Shown here: positions 29,523 through 39,777 of the stretch, piece by piece
Layout of the letters: every line of letters starts with the position of its first letter
Numbering within the stretch: position 1 is the first letter of the stretch
NCBI RefSeq assembly: GCF_002087295.1
Contig: NZ_MWVI01000065.1
Span: 1 to 64,000 of the forward strand
Source: Vreelandella lionensis
Lineage (GTDB): Bacteria; Pseudomonadota; Gammaproteobacteria; Pseudomonadales; Halomonadaceae
Direction: 5' to 3'
DNA: 64,000 nucleotides
Notes under the pieces: generated by a model
What the model saw: the letters and a program-made list of their open reading frames with translations, nothing else
What the model was told of the DNA's origin: nothing
Database searches by the model: none
Position numbers and translations under genes: made by a program

Positions 29523-29717
29523 TCGGAACACTCCTTTTTTACTCATTGTCGGTTGCTATGACTTGTACCTGACGGCAAATATGGTCGCCGCCTGGTTGTC
29601 ATCTGGCTGCTAACAGGGTGTTTACCGTGTAAGTAGTGTACATAATGGAAAATACTAACCCTATGATATTGCTTGGTTTCCACGTTGCAGGCGCGATCCC
29701 AAAGTTTGTTTGGTTGC

Positions 29718-29766
29718 ACTCATAATCCCTTGTTCGTAGGTTCAAGTCCTACTGGGCCCACCAATT
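29718..29766 (+). repeat. attR: right direct repeat (tRNA 3'-end copy)
   Basis: 49 bases identical to 4383-4431 except T at 29733 for G at 4398. The 5' half of the tRNA is absent here, so this is a scar and not a tRNA gene. Host sequence resumes after it; the next gene is the TonB receptor at 30011. The 240 bases between hold no gene. Confidence 0.92.
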
Positions 29767-30010
29767 CTAAGTCTCTCCCCCTAGATTGCCTTCTTCTTAA
29801 GCCCCTGACCAACGTCAGCAAACGGCTCCTTTGCCATATTCGCAGTTTCTCAAAACCTCATTTGTCTCTATTGGTTCTTCCACCGATCCTACTTCGAACA
29901 CCCCGTTCCTCCCCAACCTCTTGCCCCACCAGAGTGATTGTGGTTGTGAATAAAAATCCGTATCATTCGTCTTACTATAACGACCTCCTCATACCCGATG
30001 AGACTCACTC

Positions 30011-32155
30011 ATGCTCCGTAAAACCATGCCGTTTTCCGTCGCGCCGTTGCCTGCTGCCGTTCGCCGTTCACTGGTGGTGTCGCTCGGTGGAATGCTGTTC
30101 GCTCCGCCGATGGCCGCACTGGCTCAAGAAGACACCATCAATACCGGTACCACGGTGGTCACCGCGACCGCGTTGAAGGTAGATACCCCCGAGGTAGAAA
30201 CGCCTCGCGCGATCTCTACCGTGAGCGCAGAAGAGCTGGAAACCCGTGGCGTTAATAAGTACGACGAAACGTTCCAGTATCGTTCTGGCGTTGTTTCCCA
30301 GCCCTATGGCGATGACAACAACACGGATTGGTTCTTCTTACGTGGCTTCAGCGCGGAAAGTGCGACCTACCAAGATGGCCTGCGTTTATTCCGCACCGGC
30401 GGCTACTTCTGGTGGATGAATGAGACGTTTGGCGTTGAGCGGGTGGATTTACTGAAAGGCCCGGCCTCTATTTTGTACGGTGAAGCGCCGCCCGGCGGGG
30501 TTCTTAACGCCATCAGCAAGCGCCCGACCAGCGAACCACAGGGCACGTTGGAAATTGAGGCGGGCAACCCGCAGCATCGCCAGGTGGGCATTGATGTCTT
30601 TGGCCCGGTGGCCGAGCGTGACGATATGCGTTACCGCATGGTCGGGCTTTATCGCGATGGGGAAGGGGAACTTAACGGTAGCGAGAAGGAGCGCTACTAC
30701 TTTGCGCCTAGCCTGGAAATGGATGTCAGCGACGATACCACAGTCACTTTCCTAGCCAGCGTGCAGAAAGATGAGGGTGTGCCCACTACCGGTTTCTTCC
30801 CGGCACTGGGTACGCTGAACGACTCTCCGTTCGGCCAAATCGACCCCGAGACCAACCTGGGTCAGCCGGATTACGACCGTTTAGATCAGCGCCAAGTGGG
30901 CATTGGTTACGAGCTTGAGCACCAGATCAACGATACGTGGGAGTTCCAACAGAACGCTCGCTATACGCATTTAGATCTTGAGCTGCGTAATGTTTATCCC
31001 AACTCGTTTGTTACCCCGCCGCGCAGTATTTCCCGTGGCGTGATTGATCGCGACGGCGAGTACGATGCGTTCAACATCGATAACCGCTTGATTGCACGCA
31101 CCTACACCGACAACACGGAAAACACATTGCTGGTGGGCGCGGGCTATCAAGAGTTGAACCTGAACTACACCAACCGCGATAGCTTCCGTACCCTGGGCGA
31201 TGGCTCTACGTTCTTCGCCAACGTCGATACCGTAGACCTCTACAACCCGGATTACGCCGCTTTTACCGCGCCGGATACCGGCGACCCCACCCAGCATGAT
31301 GTGGACCGCCGTCAGTTTGGTATTTACGTGCAGGACCAGCTGCGCGTCGCGGATAAATGGGTCTTCCTCGCGGGTGCACGCTACGACAGCGTGGATAGCA
31401 GCGACGACTTCAGCGATGTCACCGGTAGCAGCAGCCAGGGCTACGATGACGAGCAGCTATCACTCACCGCTGGCGCCATGTACCTGGGCGATAACGGCAT
31501 TTCACCTTACCTTAGCTACAGCGAGTCGTTTACACCTGTCGCGGGTATCGGGCCGGATGGTGCTAGCTATGAGCCGCTGGAAGGTAGCCAGCTAGAAGCC
31601 GGTGTGAAAATTGCCCCGTTTGATGTGGATGGCTATGTGACCGTTGCCGTGTTTGACGTAGAAGAAGACAACACGCTGATTTCCACTAGCGCGCCGGTGC
31701 AGGAGCAAGCTGGCGAGCGTCGCTCCCAGGGTGTGGAGATTGAAGGTGTGGGCTACCTCACCGATGATCTACAGCTCACCGCGGCGTATACCTACACCGA
31801 TGCGCGCTACGATGTTAGCGATGCCCAGCAGGATGAGCGTGTACCGCTGGTGCCTTTCCATATGGCCTCAGCGTGGCTGGATTACGATATGAGCAGCAGC
31901 TTGCCTGGGCTTTCCGTTGGGGCGGGCGTGCGTTATATCGGTGAAACGTCTCCGAGCCCTGGCGGCGGCATTAACCGCGATGTGCCTTCCACCACGCTTT
32001 ACGATGCCATGGCCAGCTACGATATTAACGACAGCTGGGCCGCGCAGGTGAACGTGAACAATATCACCGATGAAGAGTACGTGAGCGGCTGCGATTTCTA
32101 CTGCTATTACGGTGCTTCTCGCAGCGTGATCGGCAGCGTGAAGTACCGCTGGTAA
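30011..32155 (+). CDS. TonB-dependent siderophore receptor (FhuA/FoxA type)
   Basis: Complete 714-residue outer-membrane receptor. Signal peptide ends near ALAQE; the TonB box/plug start is TTVVTATALKVDTPEVETPR, then the plug block FLRGFSAESATYQDGLR and VERVDLLKGPASILYGEAPP, then the barrel with the final strand SVIGSVKYRW ending in Trp. Two Cys in SGCDFYCYYG near the end resemble the last loop of FhuA-like hydroxamate receptors. The ferrisiderophore itself cannot be read. A perfect terminator follows at 32177. Confidence 0.92.
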   Translation: MLRKTMPFSVAPLPAAVRRSLVVSLGGMLFAPPMAALAQEDTINTGTTVVTATALKVDTPEVETPRAISTVSAEELETRGVNKYDETFQYRSGVVSQPYGDDNNTDWFFLRGFSAESATYQDGLRLFRTGGYFWWMNETFGVERVDLLKGPASILYGEAPPGGVLNAISKRPTSEPQGTLEIEAGNPQHRQVGIDVFGPVAERDDMRYRMVGLYRDGEGELNGSEKERYYFAPSLEMDVSDDTTVTFLASVQKDEGVPTTGFFPALGTLNDSPFGQIDPETNLGQPDYDRLDQRQVGIGYELEHQINDTWEFQQNARYTHLDLELRNVYPNSFVTPPRSISRGVIDRDGEYDAFNIDNRLIARTYTDNTENTLLVGAGYQELNLNYTNRDSFRTLGDGSTFFANVDTVDLYNPDYAAFTAPDTGDPTQHDVDRRQFGIYVQDQLRVADKWVFLAGARYDSVDSSDDFSDVTGSSSQGYDDEQLSLTAGAMYLGDNGISPYLSYSESFTPVAGIGPDGASYEPLEGSQLEAGVKIAPFDVDGYVTVAVFDVEEDNTLISTSAPVQEQAGERRSQGVEIEGVGYLTDDLQLTAAYTYTDARYDVSDAQQDERVPLVPFHMASAWLDYDMSSSLPGLSVGAGVRYIGETSPSPGGGINRDVPSTTLYDAMASYDINDSWAAQVNVNNITDEEYVSGCDFYCYYGASRSVIGSVKYRW

Positions 32156-32176
32156 GTGATCAGTAAGCGTCAACCC

Positions 32177-32205
32177 ACAACGCCCGGCTTTAAGCCGGGC
32201 GTTGT
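32177..32205. terminator. Bidirectional terminator between convergent genes
   Basis: A perfect 12-bp stem (ACAACGCCCGGC 32177-32188, GCCGGGCGTTGT 32194-32205) with a five-base loop, between the receptor gene and the minus-strand ferredoxin-like gene. Confidence 0.8.
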
Positions 32206-32232
32206 TGTTCGTCGTTGTTGTTCGTCTATGTA

Positions 32233-33128
32233 CTACCCATTCACCATCGCGTGCCATACGGTGCTTTCGGTGGGGCCTTGCGCTAGGTCAGCACAGGTAT
32301 CCACACGCCACAGAGTGGTGGCTTGGCAGTGCACGGTCAGTTCCCCCTGCTGCTGGTCGAGCCGCCACTGAAAGCGTATCTCTCGCGCTTGGTCGTCGCC
32401 GTGATCGCTGATCAGAGCCAACGTGGGTTGTCTTGCCTCCGTGCTGAGCTGCGTCAACGCAGCGATTTCAGCACTCTGCTGTGCGGGAGTGAGCTGTGAG
32501 CTGCCGCGGTATCCGGGCAAAAAGCGCTGTTGGCGGGCTTCGGCCTGTAAGAAGGACAGCGCTTGTTCTGGCGTAATACGCCCATATTTGCGCACGTTTG
32601 GCAGCACGATCACGCTGGCGGCGAGTCGGCAGCCGCCGAGGTGGCTGCTCTCCCACACTTCGAACGGCAGCGGGTGCTCAGCTACCGTGCTGGCTAGCGC
32701 TTTGAACGTTTTATAACCGTACTTCGCGCAGCACTTATCTTTGGTGCCGTGGGTACAGCAAAGAACCAAATCATTGCGCATCGCTGGCTGCTCCCACTGG
32801 CTAAGGCGGGTGCCACTTTGAAAGGCGCCGAAGAACGCCTCTAACTCCCATCGTGCCACGCGAAAGCGGCGCCTCTCCGGCATCAGAAAAAGCTGATGCT
32901 GGTACTTTTCCATGCCCGGCTGGGGATCAGGTTGATGCGCAGGCCATCGTCAGCCAGCGTATCTAGCGTTTGCTTTAATGAATCGCTCATATCGCTGGCG
33001 TGGTGTAGTTTGCGCTGCCACTTCGCGCGCGGCCAGCTAAGCAGTAAGTTGCGCTCGGCATGAGCGGCGCTACCGGCCAGCGGGTCGTGCTGTTCACGGC
33101 TTAAATCCGCGCAGAAGGTGTGGTTCAT
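32233..33128 (-). CDS. Sucrase/ferredoxin-like protein, frameshifted
   Basis: A thioredoxin-fold [2Fe-2S]-type protein. The cluster-binding signature LCCTHGTKDKCCAKYG and the HLGGCRLAASV block identify the family. The N-terminus (MNHTFCADLSREQHDPLAGS) starts at ATG 33128; the frame shifts near 32930 before MEKYQHQLFLMPERRRFRVA. The start overlaps the stop of the siderophore ATPase (ATGA), so the two are coupled. A role in reducing imported ferric siderophore is attractive from context but unproven for the family. Confidence 0.8.
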
Positions 33129-33946
33129 AGGGCTGCCTGTAACGTCGCCGAGGTGAAGGGCACGCACACTGGGCTGCCGCTAGCGGGGTCGCGCAGAATG
33201 TGAGCATCCAAGTCGAAGACGCGCTTTAGGTTGGCCGCGGTGAACACATCGCTTGGCGTGCCGCTGATGACGATTTGCCCGTCGCGCATCATGACTAGGT
33301 GGTCGGCGTAAGCGGCGGCGAGATTCAAGTCGTGCAGTACCAGCAGCAGCGTGCGGCCATGGTCGTGGGCCAGCCGAGATAGCAGCGCCAACAGCTCTAC
33401 CTGCACCTTCAAGTCTAAAAAGGTGGTGGGTTCATCCAGCAAAATCAAATCGGTCTGCTGGGCGAGCACCATCGCGATCCAGCAGCGCTGGCGCTGGCCG
33501 CCAGAGAGCGCTTCCACATCTCGGTCGGCAAACTCGGTCACGTGCATATAGGCCATGGCTTCGGCGATGGCGTTGGCATCCTGCTGTGGATCTTTTTTCC
33601 AAAACCCTTGGTGGGGGAAGCGCCCCATCCCCACCAGCTGTTTTACGCTCAACCCCTGGGCGGCGATGGGGCCTTGCGGCAAAATGCCTAGCCGCTGGGC
33701 GACCTCCCGGGTGTTGCTGCGATGAATGTCCTTGCCATCGAGATAGACATGCCCGCCGCTGGGCGTCAGCGTGCGCGCCAGCGTTTTCAGCAGGGTCGAT
33801 TTGCCGCTGCCATTGGGCCCTAGCAGCACGGTGAGTTGGCCTTCCGCTACAGCCATATCTACCCCTTGCAGGATGCGCTTGGTGTCGTAGCCAGCGTGCA
33901 GGCCGTCAGCGGTGAGTCGTGATGCAGGGTGGGAATAGGCGGGCAT
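33125..33946 (-). CDS. FecE/FhuC-like siderophore ABC ATPase
   Basis: Complete 273-residue ATPase with LGPNGSGKSTLLKTLARTL (Walker A), [14 protein letters not shown] (signature), LILLDEPTTFLDL (Walker B) and LLVLHDLNLAAAYADHLVMM (switch His). It is divergent from the receptor gene at 34218 and should energise the FecCD pair at 36357-38390. It stays intact, unlike the paralogue at 938-1737. Confidence 0.93.
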   Translation of the reverse strand: MPAYSHPASRLTADGLHAGYDTKRILQGVDMAVAEGQLTVLLGPNGSGKSTLLKTLARTLTPSGGHVYLDGKDIHRSNTREVAQRLGILPQGPIAAQGLSVKQLVGMGRFPHQGFWKKDPQQDANAIAEAMAYMHVTEFADRDVEALSGGQRQRCWIAMVLAQQTDLILLDEPTTFLDLKVQVELLALLSRLAHDHGRTLLLVLHDLNLAAAYADHLVMMRDGQIVISGTPSDVFTAANLKRVFDLDAHILRDPASGSPVCVPFTSATLQAAL

Positions 33947-34109
33947 AAGGTAGGCTCAGGCAAGCTCAGTCACAGAATTAGGGCAGTCAGCACCCTAAGG
34001 CAAAATATTCTCATTTTCAATGTTGTTCTTGTGGCTGCCTGTTCTGTGTCATTGCGGACGTTCGAACGGTGCGTCCGCAACGGTAGACCTGCCTGTTTCT
34101 TTGTGCATA

Positions 34110-34124
34110 ATATAATCATTATCA
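34110..34124. promoter_or_regulatory. Fur box between divergent iron genes
   Basis: Bases 34110-34124 match the 7-1-7 Fur consensus TGATAAT-N-ATTATCA at all but the first two positions, and 12 of 12 bases of the right part of the 19-bp Fur box. It lies 94 bases before the receptor start at 34218 and 164 before the ATPase start at 33946, so it could repress both under iron-replete conditions. Confidence 0.75.
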
Positions 34125-34217
34125 TTTAGATCCGCGTTAGCATTTCAGCGGCCGCTAAAGTGATAATTCACCAAGGGTTCATTCGTACGACGTTACACAC
34201 AACGCAAGGGAGCAGAC

Positions 34218-36353
34218 ATGCAAACGATGAAACACGCCGCTTTCTGGCCAACGATCACCTTGGCAGGATTAGTGGCAGCCACTCAGGCCAATGCCCAGCA
34301 AGAGGCAACTGAGATGGGGCAGTCGCTCAGCGAGTAATCGCCTACGATGGTCGTGACGGCGACGCGTAGCCGTAGTGAAGAGGGGAAAACGCCGCAGCGA
34401 GTGACGGTGATTACCCGTGAGCAGATCGAACAGCAGCTCGCCATCACCGACGACCCTGGCCAGGTCTTGAGCAACTTGATTCCCTCCTTTTCACCTAGCC
34501 GTCAGAAGCTGTCCAACGCCGGAGAGACGCTGCGCGGGCGCGATGCGCTGTTCCTGATCGATGGCGTGCCTCAGTCCAATCCGCTGCGCGATAGCTCTCG
34601 TGACAGTTACACCATCGACCTCTCCATGGTCGAGCGGATTGAAGTGATTCACGGGGCCAGCGCCGAGCATGGTTTGGGAGCCACCGGCGGTTTGATCAAC
34701 TTCGTCACCCGTCGGGCCGAAGGGGGCGGTATTAGCCAAAGCGCGGGCATTAGCGTCACCATTGACGACGACCTGCACTCGGAAGGCTTGGGCAACAAGC
34801 TCAACTATCGCATTAGCGGCCAGCAGGGCGACTGGGATTTTGTAGCCGCGGCTACTCGCCAAGAGCGGGGCGTGTTTTACGATGGCGGCGACCGTCGCGT
34901 GGGCATTGCCTACCCCGGCGAGCTGCAAAACTCGGAAAGTTACGACCTGTTCGGCAAGTTAGGCTACTGGATCGACGACAATCAGAATATCGAGCTGTCG
35001 CTCAATCATTTTGATTTGGAAGAGGGCGACGACTACGTGCCCGTGGTGGGCGACCGCGATGCGGGCATCCCGACCAGCGCCGAGCGGGGCACACCCGACG
35101 GCGCGCCAGGCTTTAATGAAGTCACCACCGCCCGCTTGGCGTACTCCCACGCGGATTGGTACGGCAACGCGGTCGATGCCCAGGTGTATCGCCAGCGCTT
35201 CCGAGCGCGCTTTGCCACCACGCCGTTCTTCCCTTACCTGGATGGCAACGGCAATACCCAGTTCGACCAAACCCGTAACGAATCGGATAAACAGGGCGCC
35301 AAGTTCACCCTAAACCGCCAGGGCATGCTGGATGACCGGCTCGGCGTGACGGTGGGGTTAGACATCCTCGAGGATGAAACCCGCCAAATGCTGGTAGAGA
35401 CCGGGCGTACCTACGTGCCGGAAAGCCGCTACAGCAACATTGCGCCGTTCTTGCAGGGTCAGTTCAAGATCGCCGACCCGCTCACGCTGCATGCCGGCGT
35501 TCGCCATGAGCACGCCGATCTTGAGGTGGATGCCTATGAGACGATTGACCGTAGCAACGTCACTCAAGACAACGTCGCGGTAGGGGGCGGCAATCCCAGT
35601 TTCGATGAAACGCTCTACAACGTGGGGTTGACGTACCAGGCCACGGAGTGGGCACAGCTGTATGCCAGCTACTCGGAAGGTTTTGGCATGCCGGACGTTG
35701 GTCGCGTGCTGCGGGGCATCAGCGAACCGGGCCAGGATGTGGATACGCTGCTTCAATTACAGCCCATCGTCACCGATAACCAGGAAATTGGCGCGCGTTT
35801 CGACTGGGAGCGTTACGGCCTGGAAGTCAGCTACTACGAATCGAACTCTGACTTTGGCCAGCGCTTGGCCGAACAGAACGGTACGTGGGTGGGCAGCCGG
35901 GAGAAAACCGAAATCCAAGGGGTGGAAGTGACCGGCAACATGCAGATCAATGACTACCATGACCTGTCGCTCTCCTACGCCCATACCCAAGGCAAGTCAG
36001 ACCAAGACGGCGATGGCAGCGTGGACACCAAGCTTACCGGGATCAATATTGCGCCCGATACGCTCAAGCTGGGCTGGAGCGCCGTATGGAATGACCGTCT
36101 CTCGACCCGCCTACAGGGCCGCTATTACTTCGACCGCAGCGTCGATAACCCGGCGCTCGACTTCGATGGCTACGGTTTGGTGGATGCCTCGCTGGCCTAT
36201 CAGCTCCCTACGGGGCAGCTATCGCTGGGTATCGAGAACCTGACCGACGAAGACTACCTCACCTATTACTCTCAAGCCGCTCGCATCAGCGATGAGTACT
36301 ACTTCACCGGTCGTGGGCGCACGTTCACGGTGGGGTATCAGCTGGATTTTTAA
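34218..36353 (+). CDS. TonB-dependent receptor (FepA/CirA type) with in-frame stop after signal peptide
   Basis: A 711-codon receptor gene. ATG 34218 follows GGGAG; the signal peptide (MKHAAFWPTITLAGLVAATQ then ANAQQ) is in frame with the rest, but TAA 34335-34337 interrupts it at residue 40, just before the TonB box PTMVVTATRSRS. The plug (GRDALFLIDGVPQSNPLRDS, VERIEVIHGASAEHGLGATG) and barrel follow to a final Phe (YQLDF), as expected. Restart at ATG 34347 would make a protein without signal peptide, so if the stop is real the receptor is dead. The Fur box lies upstream. Confidence 0.9.
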
Positions 36354-36356
36354 GGC

Positions 36357-37388
36357 TTAACGCTGGCGCGCCCGATACAAGAGATAAACAAAAAAGGGCG
36401 CGCCAATGCCCGCAACGAAAATACCGGCAGGCAGGTCGTTAGGCAAAAAGGCGACGCGGCCAAGCAGGTCGGCATAAAGCACGATTAATGCACCTACCAG
36501 TGCGGATGCAGGCAGTAGCCGCGCTAAATGTCGGCCCACCCATCGCGCCGCTAGGTGCGGTGCCATGAGGCCCACAAAGCTGAGCCCTCCCGCCACGGCC
36601 ACCGCAGCACCGGCCAGCACCACGCTACAGGCAAGCAGCACGATTCGGCTGCGCAGTAACGGCACGCCTAACCCTTGGGCTACGCTGTCGCCAAGCGCCA
36701 TCGTATCGGCGTGGCGCGTTAGCAGAAAACTCACCGGCGTCGCTAACAGTAGCCACGGCAGCAGGCTGGCCACATCGACCCATTGGGCGGCGTATAAGCT
36801 GCCGGTCAGCCAGGTATAGGCGGTCATGGCGGCGGAGTCGTCACTCATCACGATCAGTAGCGTAGTGCCCGCGCCCATGGCGGCGGCTAGGCCAATGCCC
36901 ACTAGCACCAAGCGCGCAGGGCTAATACCACGCTGCCATGCCAAGCTGACCACAAGCAGAGCGGCGAATAAGGCTCCGAGCATGGCCGCCACCGGTAGCC
37001 AGCCGATGCTAACGTGCGAACTGAGCAACGCGATAAAGAGAACAGCGGCTAGCGCCGCGCCGCTGGTAATGCCAATAACATCCGGCGAGGCAAGCGGGTT
37101 ACGCACGATGCTTTGCAGAATGGCGCCTGCCATTGCCAGCGCCGCCCCTACCAGGATCGCCAGCACAATACGCGGTAGCCTAAGCTGCCAAATAATGAAC
37201 GTCAGCTCGCTATCCGCTGGGTTAATAAGGGAATGCCCGACTTGCAGTGGTGGAGTAGGAAAACTTCCCAAGCAAAGCGACAGAGCCGCGCTTAGCACAA
37301 GCCCCACACTCAATAGCAGCAGCGTGAGACGAAAACGTGTGCCAAGCGCGTTGCTGGCGTCAGAAGGAGAGAGCGCTGCGAGTGTCAT
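36357..37388 (-). CDS. FecCD-family siderophore permease, second subunit
   Basis: Complete permease of about 343 residues from ATG 37388, whose start overlaps the stop of the first permease (ATGA). Hallmarks: WQLRLPRIVLAILVGAALAM, RNPLASPDVIGITSGAALAA, LSFVGLMAPHLAARWVGR and the end NDLPAGIFVAGIGAPFFVYL. It forms a heterodimer with the other FecCD subunit, fed by the binding protein and driven by the ATPase at 33125. Confidence 0.92.
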   Translation of the reverse strand: MTLAALSPSDASNALGTRFRLTLLLLSVGLVLSAALSLCLGSFPTPPLQVGHSLINPADSELTFIIWQLRLPRIVLAILVGAALAMAGAILQSIVRNPLASPDVIGITSGAALAAVLFIALLSSHVSIGWLPVAAMLGALFAALLVVSLAWQRGISPARLVLVGIGLAAAMGAGTTLLIVMSDDSAAMTAYTWLTGSLYAAQWVDVASLLPWLLLATPVSFLLTRHADTMALGDSVAQGLGVPLLRSRIVLLACSVVLAGAAVAVAGGLSFVGLMAPHLAARWVGRHLARLLPASALVGALIVLYADLLGRVAFLPNDLPAGIFVAGIGAPFFVYLLYRARQR

Positions 37389-38390
37389 TGGCGAGCCATG
37401 TTGCGTCGTGCGAGGTAAATAAAGAAAGGCGTACCAATGAGCGCTGTCATGACGCCGACCGGCACTTCCTGTGGAGGAATTAAAAACCGCGATGCCGTAT
37501 CGGCCAGCAGAAGCAAGCAAGCGCCCAAAACGGAACAGCCAGGAAGCATCAAGCGATGGTCAATGCCAAAAAGACGGCGGGCCATGTGGGGCACAATTAG
37601 CCCGACAAACCCAATCATGCCCGCCAGGGCCACTGAGCTGCCTGCCAATACAATCACAACCAGGCCCAGAAGCAGTTTGATGCTGCCCGCGCGCATGCCT
37701 AGGCTTGTCACCATGTCATCACCTAATAACAGCGCATTGGCGTGACGTATCAAGAGGGCGCTAAGCACTATGGCACCACCAAACAGCGGTAGCAGCGGCA
37801 ATACTAGGTCAAGGTCGCGTCCCGCTACAGAACCCGCTAGCCAATAAAGCACGCTTTCAAAGCTCTGCTGGTCGACCACCAGGAGCCCCTGGCTGAAGGA
37901 GACAAACATCGCGGTCACCGCGACCCCTGCCAGCACCACCCGCAGCGGCGAGTTCTCGCCATAGCGCCCGCGACTTAGCAACGCCACTAAACTTGCTGCC
38001 ACTAGCGCGCCGAGTAGGGCGGCACCCACATAATGGGCAGGCGTATGCAGCGGCAGTAGCGCCAACCGCTACCACGACGAAAAACAGCGCCCCGGCGTTA
38101 ATGCCTAAAATACCCGGCGAGGCGAGCGGGTTGCGAGTCATGGCCCGCATCAGTGCGCCCGCTACGGCCAAGCTAGCACCCACGAGCGCCGGCACCACGG
38201 CGCGTGGCAGGCGCTCGGTATATAGAATGATATGCGCCACATTAGCGGGATCGTAAGCGGTTAGCATACGCCACAGTGCCGACCACTCTAGCGGGGTGGT
38301 GCCGAGCATGACGCTGCCGATAAACGCCAGTAGCGTCATGGCAGCGCCTGCTAGCAACCCTAACCACTTAGCAGAGCTGCTGTTCAGCAT
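37385..38390 (-). CDS. FecCD-family siderophore permease, first subunit, frameshifted
   Basis: Begins at ATG 38390 (MLNSSSAKWLGLLAGAAMTL), overlapping the end of the binding-protein gene. Motifs: YTERLPRAVVPALVGASLAV, TRNPLASPGILGINAGALFF, then after a frame break near 38060 the second half LGMRAGSIKLLLGLVV, GFVGLIVPHMARRLFG and EVPVGVMTALIGTPFFIYLA. Joined length is normal. The break falls in a GC-rich tract and is likely an error. Confidence 0.9.
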
Positions 38391-39373
38391 GAGGGCCGCT
38401 CCTGAATGCATACAGCGCAGTGTGGCTGCTTGCCAGCGGTGGCCGGGGTGAGCTGATCGTAGCGGTAAAGGTCATCCAGCATGGCGTTGGCCGCCAAAAT
38501 ACCGCCGCCCATCATCCAACTAACGGGGTCTGCCTCAAATACTTGGCCGCGCTGCACAGCCGTTAGCTGTTGCCACAAAGGGTGAGAAGCCCAGTGTTGG
38601 TAGTTGGCCGCAATGGCTGGGTCATCTGGCTCCAGCAGCACAAAGATGACATCAGCCTCAAGCACCGGAATGTTCTCCGTGCTGGCAAGCTTCACCCCCC
38701 AGTCTTGAGAGGCCAGCGTCTCGGGTTGTTCAAAGCCCAGCTCATCTAGAATCGAACCGGCAAACCCGCTGGTATAGATCCGCACATGATCGCTTTTAAA
38801 GCGCACGACGGCGACTTTTTGCGGCCATTGGCCCCCTAGCTGATCAGCGATCTGCTGGCGAAAGTCCGCCACGCGGGTTTCCCAGCGCTGCAGCAGCGCT
38901 TGGGCTTGCTGTTCGCGCTCGCTGGCCTCGGCCACCAGCGCTAACGTCGTCTTGAAATCATAGACGGTGTTGGCGTAAACGCTGGTCGCCATGGCGCTTA
39001 ACAGCGGGGCGACGCGTTCGTGCCGAAAGTGACTGGCGATAATGGCATCCGGGTTCAGCCAAGCCACTTTCTCAAGGTTCGGCTGGGTTTCCAGCCCCAC
39101 GTGCTCAACATTGGTAAGCGCATCGCGTAAATAGCGGTAGGTGGGCTTTTCCAGCCAAGCGTCAACCAGGCCAACGGGGGTAATTCCGAGAGCTACGGCA
39201 CTGTCCGTGGCTCCTTGGTAGAGCGTTACTAGGCGTGGTTGGTCACATTGAGTAGGTAAATCAGCAGTGGTGCCTACTTAATTGGCGATAGCAAAGAAAG
39301 GCAGCAGGGTGGAGCAAAAAATAAGCAACACCCGCCACCCTGTGCGGCTGCCATAAGCGTCTGCTGTCTGCAT
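38384..39373 (-). CDS. Periplasmic iron-siderophore-binding protein with in-frame stop
   Basis: Substrate-binding subunit of the FecCD transporter. ATG 39373 begins a hydrophobic leader (VLLIFCSTLLPFFAIAN); TAA 39278-39280 follows immediately, and the same frame continues TTADLPTQCDQPRLVTLYQG, ATDSAVALGITPVGLVDAWL, then VGLETQPNLEKVAWLNPDAI and DVIFVLLEPDD. These are FecB/FatB-type blocks. If the stop is real, only a leaderless fragment from about 39100 could be made. It is first in the minus-strand operon with both permeases. Confidence 0.87.
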
Positions 39374-39437
39374 ACGTGCCCTTCGGTGTCACGAAGAAAG
39401 GCGAAATCATGGCATGTTGTAAAAGCTAATCCAAACC

Positions 39438-39444
39438 ATTATCA
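39438..39444. promoter_or_regulatory. Possible Fur half-site upstream of binding-protein operon
   Basis: ATTATCA, one perfect half of a Fur box, lies 65 bases upstream of the binding-protein start; the other half is poor. It also overlaps the last codons of azlD. Weak. Confidence 0.25.
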
Positions 39445-39777
39445 AACAAGGGCTGCCACTACCTCCACCGCCCCAAATACTCCCACCCCGGCGGCCACCG
39501 GCCAGCCCAGTGAGCGCAGGCGACGCCACACCAACAGGGTAACGCTCAGGCCAATCGCGGTGGCCAACCAAGAGACAGGGCTGGGGTTGGCGGGCACAAT
39601 CGAGACGCCCAACAGGGCGGCAATCATCATGGGGCCCAGAATCACCAGCCATTGGGGCATGGCGTTCATCCCCGTGGCGCTGCCCAACCGCCGCTGCATC
39701 CATAAAAAGGGCACCACTCGCATCAGCAGCGTGCCGAGTGCGCAGATAATGACGGCGATCCACATGGCGCTGCTCAT
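39442..39777 (-). CDS. azlD: AzlD-family branched-chain amino-acid transport subunit
   Basis: A 111-residue membrane protein with four helices (MWIAVIICALGTLLMRVVPF at the start), the small partner of AzlC. Together they export branched-chain amino acids or analogues. The start at 39777 overlaps the azlC stop (ATGA). Complete. Confidence 0.88.
   Translation of the reverse strand: MSSAMWIAVIICALGTLLMRVVPFLWMQRRLGSATGMNAMPQWLVILGPMMIAALLGVSIVPANPSPVSWLATAIGLSVTLLVWRRLRSLGWPVAAGVGVFGAVEVVAALV

Noticed and set aside
29718..29766. A second tRNA gene at the right end of the island
   Set aside because: Only the 3' half from the anticodon loop onward is present; acceptor 5' strand and D arm are missing.
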